Source: Bacteroides eggerthii (GTDB taxonomy: Bacteria; Bacteroidota; Bacteroidia; Bacteroidales; Bacteroidaceae). Taken from it: DNA of 64,000 nt. A program made the position numbers and the translations under genes. Of this stretch, positions 39,793 through 50,070 are shown piece after piece. The stretch is taken from NCBI RefSeq assembly GCF_025146565.1, contig NZ_CP102258.1, forward strand, positions 496,001 through 560,000. Reading direction: 5' to 3'. Position 1 is the first letter of the stretch. Each line of letters opens with the position of its first letter. The notes under the pieces were generated by a model. It did no database searches. It was given only the letters and a program-made list of their open reading frames with translations, and was not told the DNA's origin.

Positions 39793-42700
39793 TTAGAATA
39801 CAACATTAATTCCCCCAGTAAACGAACGGAAGAAAGGATATCCGGTTACACCTGCATCGATATACTCTGGATCTAGGTCTTTTATCGAAGAAATAGTGAA
39901 TAAATTAGATCCCCTTACAAATAGCTTCACTTGCTTTAATGTCATCTTATTCGTTATGTTCTGAGGTAATGAATAACTCAACATTGCATCGCGTAATTTG
40001 AAAAAGTTTCCACTACGCATCCACAAAGAAGAAGAACGATAGTTATTTTGGTTTTGCTGTGTAGTAAGTCTCGGGAATTTACCTTCACCGGTAGACGGGT
40101 TAAAATAATTCTTAACAAATGTGGAATACTTTTGATCTTCCCTCATCCAATAATATGAGTTGTTCAGATAGATGTCATATTGTGCCATACCTGAACCTGA
40201 TAGAGAAAGCTCAAAACCTTTATATGCCAGATTAATGTTCAGCCCAAATTGAAAACGTGGATATTCGTTGCCTATTGGCAACATATCGTTCTCATTAATA
40301 TGATGATCATTATTTATATTTGCATACTTTACATCACCAATCTGTACAGGACCGAAATCTTGCACTGGATGTGCTGCAATTTCATCTCCACTTTTGAAGA
40401 GCCCTTCAGCTATCAGTCCAAAACGAGTATCAACCGGCTTACCCTCTTTTTTACGGTTTGAAGATAAACCTTCCATATCATCAGTTTTCTCATATACAGC
40501 CTTACTCCATATAGTATTTCCACCTATTGAATAATGAAGTTTCCCAATATTACCCGAATATTCCAAAGCCAATTCTACCCCCTGATTGCGTACACTTCCA
40601 TAGTTCCTATACATCAATTCACCTCCATTTATGGAACTGAATGAAGTAGTAGGAGTAAGAATGTCATAACGATAATTATTAAAATAGTTAAAGTCTGCAG
40701 TCAAACAATTCAAGAATGAGGCTTCTGCTCCAATATTAATTTCAAATGACTTTTCCCATGTTAAATCCGGATTTCCCACATGTACCAACGTCGATGTATT
40801 GACATCTTCCTCCAGTTTTGGACCAAAGTGTGTGCTTTGACTAGTATTCCAACGAGACTCAAACAAGAAGAAATCAAAATAGTTATCAGTTCCCAATAAT
40901 CCCGTACTAGCTTTTATTTTCAAGAAATCAAGCCATTCTTTATCTTTTAAGAATTTTTCTTCTGAAGCAATCCAGGCAACTCCCACTGTTGGGAAATAAC
41001 CATAGCGATTTCCCTTTGTAAAACGGGAACTACCCATTACTGCCATATCCAATTCTGCAATCCATTTTTTATTGTACACATAATTTGTACGAAGTGCAAA
41101 AGTTCTGTTCACATCATCCTGTGAAGAGCCTAAGTTTTCCCGTCTACTTTGGAATATCACTAAATCAGATTTTAATTGGTGCTTTGCTTGAAACGTACGA
41201 TCATAACTCAATTGGCCAAAGTAACCATAGTTACGATACATTTGGTCTGCAATTCTACTTTTATCAGACACTTTCTTTTCTACAGTAAGCAGTTCTTTCC
41301 CTATCAAACTATTTTCATTAAAAATAGGACGATATGAAGAAAAATTCTCATTTTTACCTACCACTAAATAATTATAAACGTCAAATGTTACATAAGCCTT
41401 AGCACTCAATCCTTTAACATACCTATCCAGACTTAAATCAAAGCCAATATTAGTTTGCCCTTTTCTGACTGTATTTTCTTTAGAGCCACCTAATGCCATC
41501 TCAGCATATATATTCTCGCGCGACGAAGAAAGATTAGCATTCTCCATAGCACCATAAATTTCGGTACCCGGATTTCCAGGATCACTGAATTTTATGGGAT
41601 AAGCGTTCGGTCTATGCGAGGATAAACGAGAAAAAAGTTTATCAGCTGACATATAGTTAGTTGTGTAAAATTCCATTTGTCCAGCAATATCAACAAACGC
41701 TTTCAACCAATCATTTACCTTGTAATCAAGATTCACTCGCAAATTGAATTTATTGGAAGTATTGTTTTTGCCAACAGCCTCATATCCACCATAACCAGCA
41801 TAGGTCGCATTTACATAATATTGAGCAGATTCATTTCCACCACGGAACTGTGCTATTGCTTTTCTATAACTCATATGATCGTTCAAGCACAGCTTATGAA
41901 AATCAACATCCGGATAAAGCACCGGATTGGTTCCCATACGATAACCATCAATATCAGTCTGAGTATAGTAAGGTGATAAACCATCATTAATTCTTGCCTG
42001 ATTATACATGGTTGCATAATCAGCCGAATTTAAATATTCAGGCATACGCACAGGAGTTTGTGCTCCAAATTCAATATTAAATTGACGATCCCTTTTATAT
42101 TTTATTCCTCTTTTAGTTTTTACCAACAGTACACCATTTACTGCCTTGGGGCCATATAATATTTTAGAAGTAGCATCTTTCAATACAGTAATTGATTCTA
42201 TTTCTTCTGGAGTCAAATCTTCTAGAGGACGTTCAATGCCATCAATGATAATTAATGGAGCATTATCCGTTGCTGAACGAGATAAACCTCGTATATTAAG
42301 TACAGTAGCAGAACGCCCAGGCTCAGTTGGTACTTGTGAAACATTTAAACCAGGGGCTTTGCCAGAAAGTATATTTAATACATTCATTTGATTGGAACTA
42401 GAAATAGCATCCTCATCTATAGTTGATGTAGCACCCACAATTTCTCTTGCTATGGTTTTCCGGAATGGCAGTTCAACTTCATCTTTCACTCCTCCATAAG
42501 GAATCGATTTTTCCATTACTACTACAGGATTCTGCTTGATTACAGATACTCCCAAATATTGTGGTTCAAATCCAGGCACATCAAAAACTAATGTACTGTT
42601 ATCAGTTACTTTCAAAGAAAATTTTCCCTGTTTGTCTGTGGACGATTCAAAAATACCTTCATCAACAGTTATTCTTACTGATTGAATCGGATTTCCTTCT

Positions 42701-42822
42701 TTATCGACAACTTTTGCCTTTATCTCAGAATATTGTTTGCTTCTTTTTTGTGCATAAATGTTACTTTCCGAAAAGAATGGCAGTAGAAGCATCAGAATAA
42801 TGTATATATATAATGTTTTCAT
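39793..42822 (-). CDS. SusC/RagA TonB-dependent transporter (pair 2)
   Basis: A 1009-residue outer-membrane transporter. Signal peptide MKTLYIYIILMLLLPFFSE, then a carboxypeptidase-like beta-sandwich (VVDKEGNPIQSVRITVDEG), a plug with SGKAPGLNVSQVPTEPGR and LIIIDGIERPLEDL, and a 22-strand barrel ending in RSFTGGINVVF. It is more divergent than the 44652 transporter and lacks the standard GYG TonB-box form. It would import glycan fragments together with the SusD protein at 38036. Confidence 0.9.
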   Translation of the reverse strand: MKTLYIYIILMLLLPFFSESNIYAQKRSKQYSEIKAKVVDKEGNPIQSVRITVDEGIFESSTDKQGKFSLKVTDNSTLVFDVPGFEPQYLGVSVIKQNPVVVMEKSIPYGGVKDEVELPFRKTIAREIVGATSTIDEDAISSSNQMNVLNILSGKAPGLNVSQVPTEPGRSATVLNIRGLSRSATDNAPLIIIDGIERPLEDLTPEEIESITVLKDATSKILYGPKAVNGVLLVKTKRGIKYKRDRQFNIEFGAQTPVRMPEYLNSADYATMYNQARINDGLSPYYTQTDIDGYRMGTNPVLYPDVDFHKLCLNDHMSYRKAIAQFRGGNESAQYYVNATYAGYGGYEAVGKNNTSNKFNLRVNLDYKVNDWLKAFVDIAGQMEFYTTNYMSADKLFSRLSSHRPNAYPIKFSDPGNPGTEIYGAMENANLSSSRENIYAEMALGGSKENTVRKGQTNIGFDLSLDRYVKGLSAKAYVTFDVYNYLVVGKNENFSSYRPIFNENSLIGKELLTVEKKVSDKSRIADQMYRNYGYFGQLSYDRTFQAKHQLKSDLVIFQSRRENLGSSQDDVNRTFALRTNYVYNKKWIAELDMAVMGSSRFTKGNRYGYFPTVGVAWIASEEKFLKDKEWLDFLKIKASTGLLGTDNYFDFFLFESRWNTSQSTHFGPKLEEDVNTSTLVHVGNPDLTWEKSFEINIGAEASFLNCLTADFNYFNNYRYDILTPTTSFSSINGGELMYRNYGSVRNQGVELALEYSGNIGKLHYSIGGNTIWSKAVYEKTDDMEGLSSNRKKEGKPVDTRFGLIAEGLFKSGDEIAAHPVQDFGPVQIGDVKYANINNDHHINENDMLPIGNEYPRFQFGLNINLAYKGFELSLSGSGMAQYDIYLNNSYYWMREDQKYSTFVKNYFNPSTGEGKFPRLTTQQNQNNYRSSSLWMRSGNFFKLRDAMLSYSLPQNITNKMTLKQVKLFVRGSNLFTISSIKDLDPEYIDAGVTGYPFFRSFTGGINVVF

Positions 42823-42853
42823 ATCCTACAAATTAAAATTTATAGATCTTTTT

Positions 42854-44638
42854 CTACCAACCTGGATTTTGCTCTACATTATTGAGCATTTCCATTTGGC
42901 TTTTAGGTATCGGATACCAATAATGTTTATCTTCGAATACACGCTTATAATCAGGATGTTCCATATATTCAAACCGGAACTGATCTTTGCCAGTACGAGT
43001 AATCACCGCCTTATAAATAACTTTTACTGCATCCTTAGCAATTCTCCAACGGCGGATATCATACCAGCGATGGTCTTCAAAACATAGCTCAACAGCTCTT
43101 TCATTACGAATCCGTTCTCTGAAGATTTCTTTATTAGCTTTGTATTCATTTCTAACCGGAACCGCTCCTACTCTATTACGGATGATGTTAATAGCATCTA
43201 CGGCAGACATATCCGTACCTGGCACCTTCGTTTCAGGTCCATACGCTTCATTAGCCGCTTCGGCAAAATCAAGATAAAGTTGTGCTACCCTGATATAAAT
43301 TGCAGGCATATAATAGTTATAATCATTTTCCCACTTATTGGCTGTTTCAGGCCACCACTTCCGAATAAGATATGGACAACGCGGATTGTATGTCTGCGAG
43401 AACAAAGCCATCATATCTGCAGATTTTGAATTATCATATGTGTTATATTCCCATAATTCGAAATAATGAGGAACACCTTTGTTATTTCCCCATTTCACTC
43501 CATTATACAGAATATCATAATAGAAACGAGGATCACGATTCACATAGGGATTTTGATCATCATAATCAGCACCTGCATCTTTGATAGCACGTCCATCAGC
43601 CATTTCAAACATATCTACCATATTCTGTGTAGGAGATGCACAATGTACATTAGAAGCGCACATAGAGTTAGGTATAAAATTGGCATTCCACTCACTCTTA
43701 GCACGTATCCCATTTCTTTTAGTCTGATAAAAAATGGCCTCATCACTAGCCATGATATCTTTATTATAAAATATCTTAGAATATTCTTCCACTGTCTTAC
43801 CTGGCATTAATCTATTGCAACCTGTTTGGTTGATATAATCAATAGCTTCCCATGCGGCCATAGCTGCCTTTTTACAGATTTCAAGATCATAATTATAGTT
43901 AAGTTCAGGACACATCGAAGGGCTAGCTGAATAAAGAAGTGCCATACTTTTAAGAGCCAATGCAGCTGCTTTTGTAACACGACCCTTTTCTGAAGCTCCC
44001 CATTTCTCTGGTAACAACTGATATGCAAGTTCAAGATCAGAAACAAGCCAATCTGTTGATTCATGATAAGATAAGCGTGGAAAATCCATATCATCATCCG
44101 ACAAGAATACTTTATCAAACTTGAACATACCTCCCCAACGACGAATTATTTCAAAATAATTCCAAGCTCTAAAAAAATAAGCCTGCCCTAACAGCTGATC
44201 GCGCTGTTCTGGAGTAGCGTCCTGCAAATCGTCTATATGACTAATACATAAATTAACAGTACGTAAATTCCGCATAGCCATAGCAATTATCGGCATTTTA
44301 TTAGTAGCCACTGAATTCATAGCTTCACTTGTGTACCAACCTAATTCCAGGTTATCTTTAGTGAGCATAAAATTGCCATCATTTAAATCTCTATGACAAG
44401 TTCCTTTTGCAGTACACAAGCCCTCATCCCCAAAGGCAAAACGCCCTCCACCATGGGTGGAAAGAAAAGGATCACAGGTCAATACATATACTTTATCCAA
44501 AACCCCTCTATAGGATAAATAATTCTGGAATACTTCCTTATCTGTAATTCCCATATCCGGTGATTTATCCAAATAATCTTCACATGAACTAAGTAGCATG
44601 AAGACTGATAAAATTAGATATATACTTTTATTTTTCAT
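42854..44638 (-). CDS. SusD/RagB-family glycan-binding lipoprotein (pair 1)
   Basis: A 594-residue SusD-like lipoprotein, signal MKNKSIYLILSVFMLLSSC, then EDYLDKSPDMGITDKEVF. Conserved blocks: GQAYFFRAWNYFEIIRRWGG (about residue 150), AQLYLDFAEAANEAYGPE (about 470), RNRVGAVPVRNEY, RAVELCFEDHRWYDIRRW and the C-terminal HYWYPIPKSQMEMLNN. It follows its SusC (44652) by 13 bases and precedes the SusC of pair 2, so both pairs are in one transcript. Confidence 0.9.
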   Translation of the reverse strand: MKNKSIYLILSVFMLLSSCEDYLDKSPDMGITDKEVFQNYLSYRGVLDKVYVLTCDPFLSTHGGGRFAFGDEGLCTAKGTCHRDLNDGNFMLTKDNLELGWYTSEAMNSVATNKMPIIAMAMRNLRTVNLCISHIDDLQDATPEQRDQLLGQAYFFRAWNYFEIIRRWGGMFKFDKVFLSDDDMDFPRLSYHESTDWLVSDLELAYQLLPEKWGASEKGRVTKAAALALKSMALLYSASPSMCPELNYNYDLEICKKAAMAAWEAIDYINQTGCNRLMPGKTVEEYSKIFYNKDIMASDEAIFYQTKRNGIRAKSEWNANFIPNSMCASNVHCASPTQNMVDMFEMADGRAIKDAGADYDDQNPYVNRDPRFYYDILYNGVKWGNNKGVPHYFELWEYNTYDNSKSADMMALFSQTYNPRCPYLIRKWWPETANKWENDYNYYMPAIYIRVAQLYLDFAEAANEAYGPETKVPGTDMSAVDAINIIRNRVGAVPVRNEYKANKEIFRERIRNERAVELCFEDHRWYDIRRWRIAKDAVKVIYKAVITRTGKDQFRFEYMEHPDYKRVFEDKHYWYPIPKSQMEMLNNVEQNPGW

Positions 44639-44651
44639 AATATATTAGTAT

Positions 44652-47600
44652 TTAGAAAGTTAATCGGAATCCCATATTATATCTGCGTGTTAAAGGATAA
44701 CTGCCCGATCCACCCGATTCCGGATCAATTCGGTTATCAAATGAAGTGATCGTGAACAGGTTATTGCCATTGACATAAACCTGCATATTATTTATGCCTA
44801 CAAAACGGCGTAAAACTTCAGCTTTTATATCATAAGACAATTCTAATGTTTTTAATCTAAAATAAGAAGCATCCATTAAACCATATGTTGAAGACTGACG
44901 GATATGTGCTGTATTCTTCATACTAAGACGCGGCCGATTGGCATCCACATTATTCCAGTGCCAACGTTCCAAACTTTCAGGCCATGCCATATCATAATCA
45001 TAAGGGAATTCCCACAAAAATGAGGTCCGTTTTTCGACTCCAGCTACTCCATAAAATAAAGCTCTAAAACCAAAGTTCTTATAATTAAATCCAAGTGTAA
45101 ACGAATAAGTATAGGCCGGATCTGAAGTTAATTTCATAGGAACTTTGTCATTATCATCAATTACACCATCACCGTTATAATCGTTATAAATGAAATCTCC
45201 CGGTTGTCTGATATCATTTTGCCAAATAGAGGCTGGCGTATTATATACATCATCCCATGAACGGTTAATATCAATCTGATCCAATCTGGACAGATAGCCG
45301 ATTGGCTTACCAGCACTTTTCTGATACTCCAAACGATTTATAGGGTCATCACGAAATACCACTCTGTTCTCTTGAAATGAGAAACCTGCCTTAAGATAAT
45401 ATTGAAAATCACTGATATTATCACGCCATTCCGCCTCTATCTCATAACCATGATTTTTGGTCTTACCTAGATTTGCATACGGAGCAGTTTGACCAAACCA
45501 TATAGGCACCGTATTTTCCCTTTTCATCAATATACCATCACGTTTTTCAGAGAAAAAATCTACAACTAGATTGAGTTTATTGAAGAACGACAGTTCAATA
45601 CCCAAATTTTGTTTACGCGCTGTTTCCCATGTTGCATTTTCATTCGCGGCTCCACTCTCAAAATATAATACATAATCATTATATGCTTTATCATCACCGA
45701 ATGTGGCATTACTACCAGAAGAATATTGAGTAAGGTATGTAAAGCGCGACGCACCATGGTCACTACCAACTTCACCATATGAATATCTCACTTTTGCTTT
45801 TGTTAAAAAACTCAAGAAATCCATTTTTTTGATAAAAGGTTCTTCAGTAATCATCCACCCTATTGCCATAGACGGAAAAAAGCCGAAACGCTTACCAGGA
45901 GCAAATTTCTCAGAACCAGTATATGCCCCATTGAATTCTGCAAAATAACGATTGTTATAATTATAAGTAACACGTCCCACCCAGCTTTCTTCATAGCTAG
46001 GAAAATCAACTAATGAGTTTCCTGCACGCTTCGTCTCATAATTACGACGGTTAAAAACACCTAAAACGGACAGATCATGACCACCAAATTTACGAGCATA
46101 ATTAATCGAAGCTTCATAATATAAATCTTTGACTGAGTGATCTAATGTCTCACCACCATATACAGCAGGTTTCTCCACCCATTCATCATTAGGAAACCAT
46201 ATAGGGTCAGAACCCGGTTCCCAATACATACAAGCCACATCCTTTTGTATCAACCTATTATAGGCAAATGTAGTGTTATACGAAACTTTTGCTTGTACCG
46301 ACAAACCTTTAGTAATAAAATCTAAATTTTGCTTTAAAGTTACATCACTAAATAACCGACTTGTTTTTTGAGTGGCGCTACCCTGATAATTCAGTGAATA
46401 AATAGGATTCCACCAACGTCCAATTGAAGTTGTACCTAAAATACCATTTTCATATCTTAATGGATAAACATAATTAGGCATCAAATACATGTAAGAAAAA
46501 AGGTCTGAATTATTGGTAGCAGATGAGGAACCAAATGGGTCTCTCCCCATATATGATAAAGGGCGGTTACGAGTCGCTATATCTCCAGCAAGGTTTACAG
46601 ATATTTTAGTATACTTGGTTACATCCATATCAAGATTGGTACGATAATTATATCGCTCATATTTGAAGGTTGGATCGTACTCAGGTTGTTTTTCTGTTTT
46701 AAAAACATCTCCATCTTTAGTATACCCAATGGAAGCAAAATATTTAACAAAAGAGGTTCCACCTGACATATTCAAATTATACTGTTGTGAAAAAGCGACC
46801 TTCTTGTAAAGTAAATCTTTCCAATTAAGTTCTGGATAAAAATAAGGATCAGTATTGTTTCTCCAATTATCTTTATAGGTTTCACTATAGATTTTATCCC
46901 AACGTCCTTCGTTGGCATGAGCCTCACTTGCTAAATCCATTGCAGTCAGTCTATCCAATACTTCATAATTATTTATAGGTTCTTTCAATCCAAAGTTTGA
47001 AGAGAAATTAATTTTAATTTTACCTTCTTTACCTCGTTTAGTTGTCACCAAAATTACCCCATTAGCCCCTTTTACTCCATATACAGCAGTAGCAGATGCA
47101 TCCTTTAAGACTGATAAACTCTCGATTTCGTTAGGATCAATATCATTAAAACTACGTTCAATACCATCAACTAAGACTAGAGGTTCTGTGCTTCCCCAAG
47201 TAGACTTTCCTCGAATGACTATTTGCGCTTGGTCACTACCTGGCTCTCCACTTGACTGTATTGCTGTAACTCCAGGAAGCATACCTGTAAGAGCACTAGA
47301 TACATTGGTAGTTCCTCCTACCTTCAATAGATCATCGCCTTTAGCCTGAGTAATAGCACCAACTATCGACGCCTTTTTCTGCACACCATACCCCACAACA
47401 ACAACTTCCGTCAATTTTTGAGTATCATCCTCCAACTCGATTTTCAAATTAGTAAATGACTTTAAACCTGCTAATTGCAATTCTTTTTTCTCAAAACCTA
47501 CATAAGAAAATACTAAAGTAGCATTTCGGGATACACTCATACTAAAGTGCCCGTCAATGTCAGTAATGATTCCACTTGAAGAATTTTCTTTTTCTACAAT

Positions 47601-47777
47601 ATTTACACCAATCAGCGGAAATCCACTTTGGTCATAGACTACACCTTCCACTGTCACTTTATCGGGAGATGTTTGTGCTAATAAATCAATGCATATCCAT
47701 AATAGGCACAATAGTAAAGCACTGGCTCTGTATTTAACCATGCCGAATCTGCATATCGATTCTTTGTTTCCTTTCAT
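44652..47777 (-). CDS. SusC/RagA TonB-dependent transporter (pair 1)
   Basis: A 1041-residue outer-membrane transporter. An N-terminal signal (SALLLCLLWICIDLLA) is followed by a beta-sandwich VEGVVYDQSGFPLIGVNI, the TonB-box-type TEVVVVGYGVQKKAS, plug block RGKSTWGSTEPLVLVDGIER and KDASATAVYGVKGANGVILV, and a barrel ending in YPLTRRYNMGFRLTF. It heads the SusC-SusD-SusC-SusD segment. The 207-base gap upstream (47778-47984) separates it from the YhcH-like gene and may hold an internal promoter, though no clean consensus is seen. Confidence 0.95.
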   Translation of the reverse strand: MKGNKESICRFGMVKYRASALLLCLLWICIDLLAQTSPDKVTVEGVVYDQSGFPLIGVNIVEKENSSSGIITDIDGHFSMSVSRNATLVFSYVGFEKKELQLAGLKSFTNLKIELEDDTQKLTEVVVVGYGVQKKASIVGAITQAKGDDLLKVGGTTNVSSALTGMLPGVTAIQSSGEPGSDQAQIVIRGKSTWGSTEPLVLVDGIERSFNDIDPNEIESLSVLKDASATAVYGVKGANGVILVTTKRGKEGKIKINFSSNFGLKEPINNYEVLDRLTAMDLASEAHANEGRWDKIYSETYKDNWRNNTDPYFYPELNWKDLLYKKVAFSQQYNLNMSGGTSFVKYFASIGYTKDGDVFKTEKQPEYDPTFKYERYNYRTNLDMDVTKYTKISVNLAGDIATRNRPLSYMGRDPFGSSSATNNSDLFSYMYLMPNYVYPLRYENGILGTTSIGRWWNPIYSLNYQGSATQKTSRLFSDVTLKQNLDFITKGLSVQAKVSYNTTFAYNRLIQKDVACMYWEPGSDPIWFPNDEWVEKPAVYGGETLDHSVKDLYYEASINYARKFGGHDLSVLGVFNRRNYETKRAGNSLVDFPSYEESWVGRVTYNYNNRYFAEFNGAYTGSEKFAPGKRFGFFPSMAIGWMITEEPFIKKMDFLSFLTKAKVRYSYGEVGSDHGASRFTYLTQYSSGSNATFGDDKAYNDYVLYFESGAANENATWETARKQNLGIELSFFNKLNLVVDFFSEKRDGILMKRENTVPIWFGQTAPYANLGKTKNHGYEIEAEWRDNISDFQYYLKAGFSFQENRVVFRDDPINRLEYQKSAGKPIGYLSRLDQIDINRSWDDVYNTPASIWQNDIRQPGDFIYNDYNGDGVIDDNDKVPMKLTSDPAYTYSFTLGFNYKNFGFRALFYGVAGVEKRTSFLWEFPYDYDMAWPESLERWHWNNVDANRPRLSMKNTAHIRQSSTYGLMDASYFRLKTLELSYDIKAEVLRRFVGINNMQVYVNGNNLFTITSFDNRIDPESGGSGSYPLTRRYNMGFRLTF

Positions 47778-47984
47778 AATATTAAATATAATTTAGTTAA
47801 AAACATCTGATTCTCCTGGAACGGATAATCTGTTAATTTTCATTATTTAACTCATGTATAAAATACATATAGATTTCGGGTTATGACTATGGAAAATTTA
47901 TTAATTTAAGTCATAAACCATCAAATGAATTCCTGTTTTGGAGTACTTTGTTTTCATGGTTGATTAAATGTTAAATGAATTACT

Positions 47985-48590
47985 TCAATTGGCTCTGATT
48001 TTTATTACTACTTTTTTAACTTTTTTACTTTGCCCTGTATTCATGCAAGGCTGATGTAAGTCCTCTGGAAAGAACAGAAAGAATCTTGTTGAATCAGCCC
48101 AAAGATATTTCTCTATATCAGCTTTATAAAATGCAATATCTTTTTCTTCATTATATAAGACAATATTCTCTGTTGCATTATGACTGAGACCTATATATTC
48201 GCTACCTTCTATTACATATTGCAGATCAATATATTCACGATGGGACTCAAACAAAACCTCTTCTTCTTTTTTCGTTTGATATTCACTTATTGTTACATAT
48301 ACATCGCTACTCAAGTTAATAGTTCCCAATAACAACGAATCTGTCTTCAAACTATTTAAATAATCAAACACCACTTTCCAACGCTCCGGATATAATTCAT
48401 AATGCTTTCTGAAACAGTCTATGTTTATTGAAGAATCTGGTTCAACTTTAAAGTTATGTAAGATTAAATCCCAATTATTTGAAGCTACCATAATATCAGA
48501 TTGTTTTTGTGATGATTTTGTATGATTTACATTACAAGAAATCAAGAAGATCATTAAGATAACGGCCATTATTTTCACACATATTTTCAT
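47985..48590 (-). CDS. YhcH/YjgK/YiaL-family protein with lipoprotein signal
   Basis: A 201-residue protein of the YhcH/YjgK/YiaL (DUF386) family, cupin-like proteins linked to sialic-acid and related sugar catabolism. Family blocks: VTISEYQTKKEEEVLFESHR, YIDLQYVIEGSEYIGLSH, WADSTRFFLFFPEDLHQPCM and VKKVVIKIR. The metal-binding His and Glu (ESHR, DLHQP) are present. Unusually for the family it begins with a lipoprotein signal, VKIMAVILMIFLISC. The start overlaps the stop of the SSS gene (ATGA), so the two are translated together. Confidence 0.75.
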   Translation of the reverse strand: MKICVKIMAVILMIFLISCNVNHTKSSQKQSDIMVASNNWDLILHNFKVEPDSSINIDCFRKHYELYPERWKVVFDYLNSLKTDSLLLGTINLSSDVYVTISEYQTKKEEEVLFESHREYIDLQYVIEGSEYIGLSHNATENIVLYNEEKDIAFYKADIEKYLWADSTRFFLFFPEDLHQPCMNTGQSKKVKKVVIKIRAN

Positions 48591-50059
48591 GATTTCCTGC
48601 GTTTAAATAAGTTTGTACTGACAAAGCCTATTAAAAATATAACCATTGTACCGAAAACAATTGTTAGATTAGCATGAAACGGGCTTTTGTATTCACTCCA
48701 AAAACCATCAGTAAACAGTATTGGTGATAAACTCATCCAAACAACAACTATTACACCGCATATTACTCCCAATACTGCATCTACATTACGAGCCTTCCTT
48801 GTCACATATCCTAATAGGAATAAACCTAACATTCCTCCACTAAATATGGAGGATAAAGCCCACCAAGCATCTAAAGCACTTTCTACATTCAAAAAAGCTA
48901 ATGCCACTAATATGCCAATGATACCGACAACTATATTTGAGCCATAAAGCACGCAAACCGATTGTTTTTCAGTTGGTTGTTTACAAATAAATCTTTTATA
49001 ATAGTCTGTAAGTATAATTGTTGCTGAGCTAGTAATACTAGTTGCAACCGTACTCATGCCAGCAGCAAATATAGATGCAATCAGTAAACCGGTAAGCCCG
49101 ACAGGAAGTTCCTGAACGATAAAATATGGAAAAACGGAATCTCCGGTAACACCCATCGGTAATAAATCTGGATATGCTTTGTAATAAGTATACAACGCCG
49201 TACCTATCATAAAGAAGATCATTGATACTGGAATAAATAAATATCCTCCAAATAATGCTGAGAATTTAGCCTGTTTCTCATCTTTAGCCGTTAAATAGCG
49301 CTGTACATAGTTTTGATCAATACCATAATTCTGAAGGTTAATAAAGATTCCATAAACCAAGCATACCCAAAAAGTGGAATCAGATAGACTGGTTCCAAAA
49401 CTCCCTAAACTGAATTTATTATCAGCGACTGCCATATCAAACATTTGCTTAGGTCCTTCGGGCATGTTAAACATCAATACAAACATACATATTAGAGCTC
49501 CACCAATCAATATAAAACCCTGAATAGCTTCAGTCCATATCACTGCTTTTAATCCGCCCAACATTGAATAGAAGATAATGGCTACACTTGTAACTATTAT
49601 AATAGCTTTAATGTCCCACCCCAATAAAGCATTCATCGGTAATGCCAAAAGATAAAGTATGGACCCCATACGTGCTATCTGAGTCAGCAAGTAACAAATG
49701 GATGCATAGAACCTAGCCCAGGTGCCAAACCTCTTCTCAAGAAAACTATATGCAGAAACACTACCTAAATTACGATAAAAAGGAACAAAATATCGTGCTG
49801 CAAAATAAGAAGCAATAGGAATAGAAAGGCTAAATACAAATGCATTCCAATCGGCCATATACGCTTTTCCCGGATATGCCAAATAACTTATACTACTTAC
49901 ATAAGTTGCAAAAATAGACATACCTACTACCCAACCAGGAAGGCTACGACCAGCTGAAGTAAATTCATCTGAAGTTCGTTTTTTACTAAAAAAAGAACAT
50001 CCAAGCAAAACTACCCCACCTGTAAATATTAAAAAGACTATTGTATCTATAATAGACAT
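48587..50059 (-). CDS. SSS-family sodium/solute symporter
   Basis: A 490-residue inner-membrane symporter, paralogous to 30345. Blocks: AGRSLPGWVVGMSIFATYVS, LAYPGKAYMADWNAFVFS, NYGIDQNYVQRYLTAKDE and LIASIFAAGMSTVATSITSS. About 13 membrane helices. It is in the operon aldolase-SSS-YhcH, where it probably imports the monosaccharide that these proteins process. Confidence 0.9.
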   Translation of the reverse strand: MSIIDTIVFLIFTGGVVLLGCSFFSKKRTSDEFTSAGRSLPGWVVGMSIFATYVSSISYLAYPGKAYMADWNAFVFSLSIPIASYFAARYFVPFYRNLGSVSAYSFLEKRFGTWARFYASICYLLTQIARMGSILYLLALPMNALLGWDIKAIIIVTSVAIIFYSMLGGLKAVIWTEAIQGFILIGGALICMFVLMFNMPEGPKQMFDMAVADNKFSLGSFGTSLSDSTFWVCLVYGIFINLQNYGIDQNYVQRYLTAKDEKQAKFSALFGGYLFIPVSMIFFMIGTALYTYYKAYPDLLPMGVTGDSVFPYFIVQELPVGLTGLLIASIFAAGMSTVATSITSSATIILTDYYKRFICKQPTEKQSVCVLYGSNIVVGIIGILVALAFLNVESALDAWWALSSIFSGGMLGLFLLGYVTRKARNVDAVLGVICGVIVVVWMSLSPILFTDGFWSEYKSPFHANLTIVFGTMVIFLIGFVSTNLFKRRKS

Positions 50060-50070
50060 AATATCAGCAC

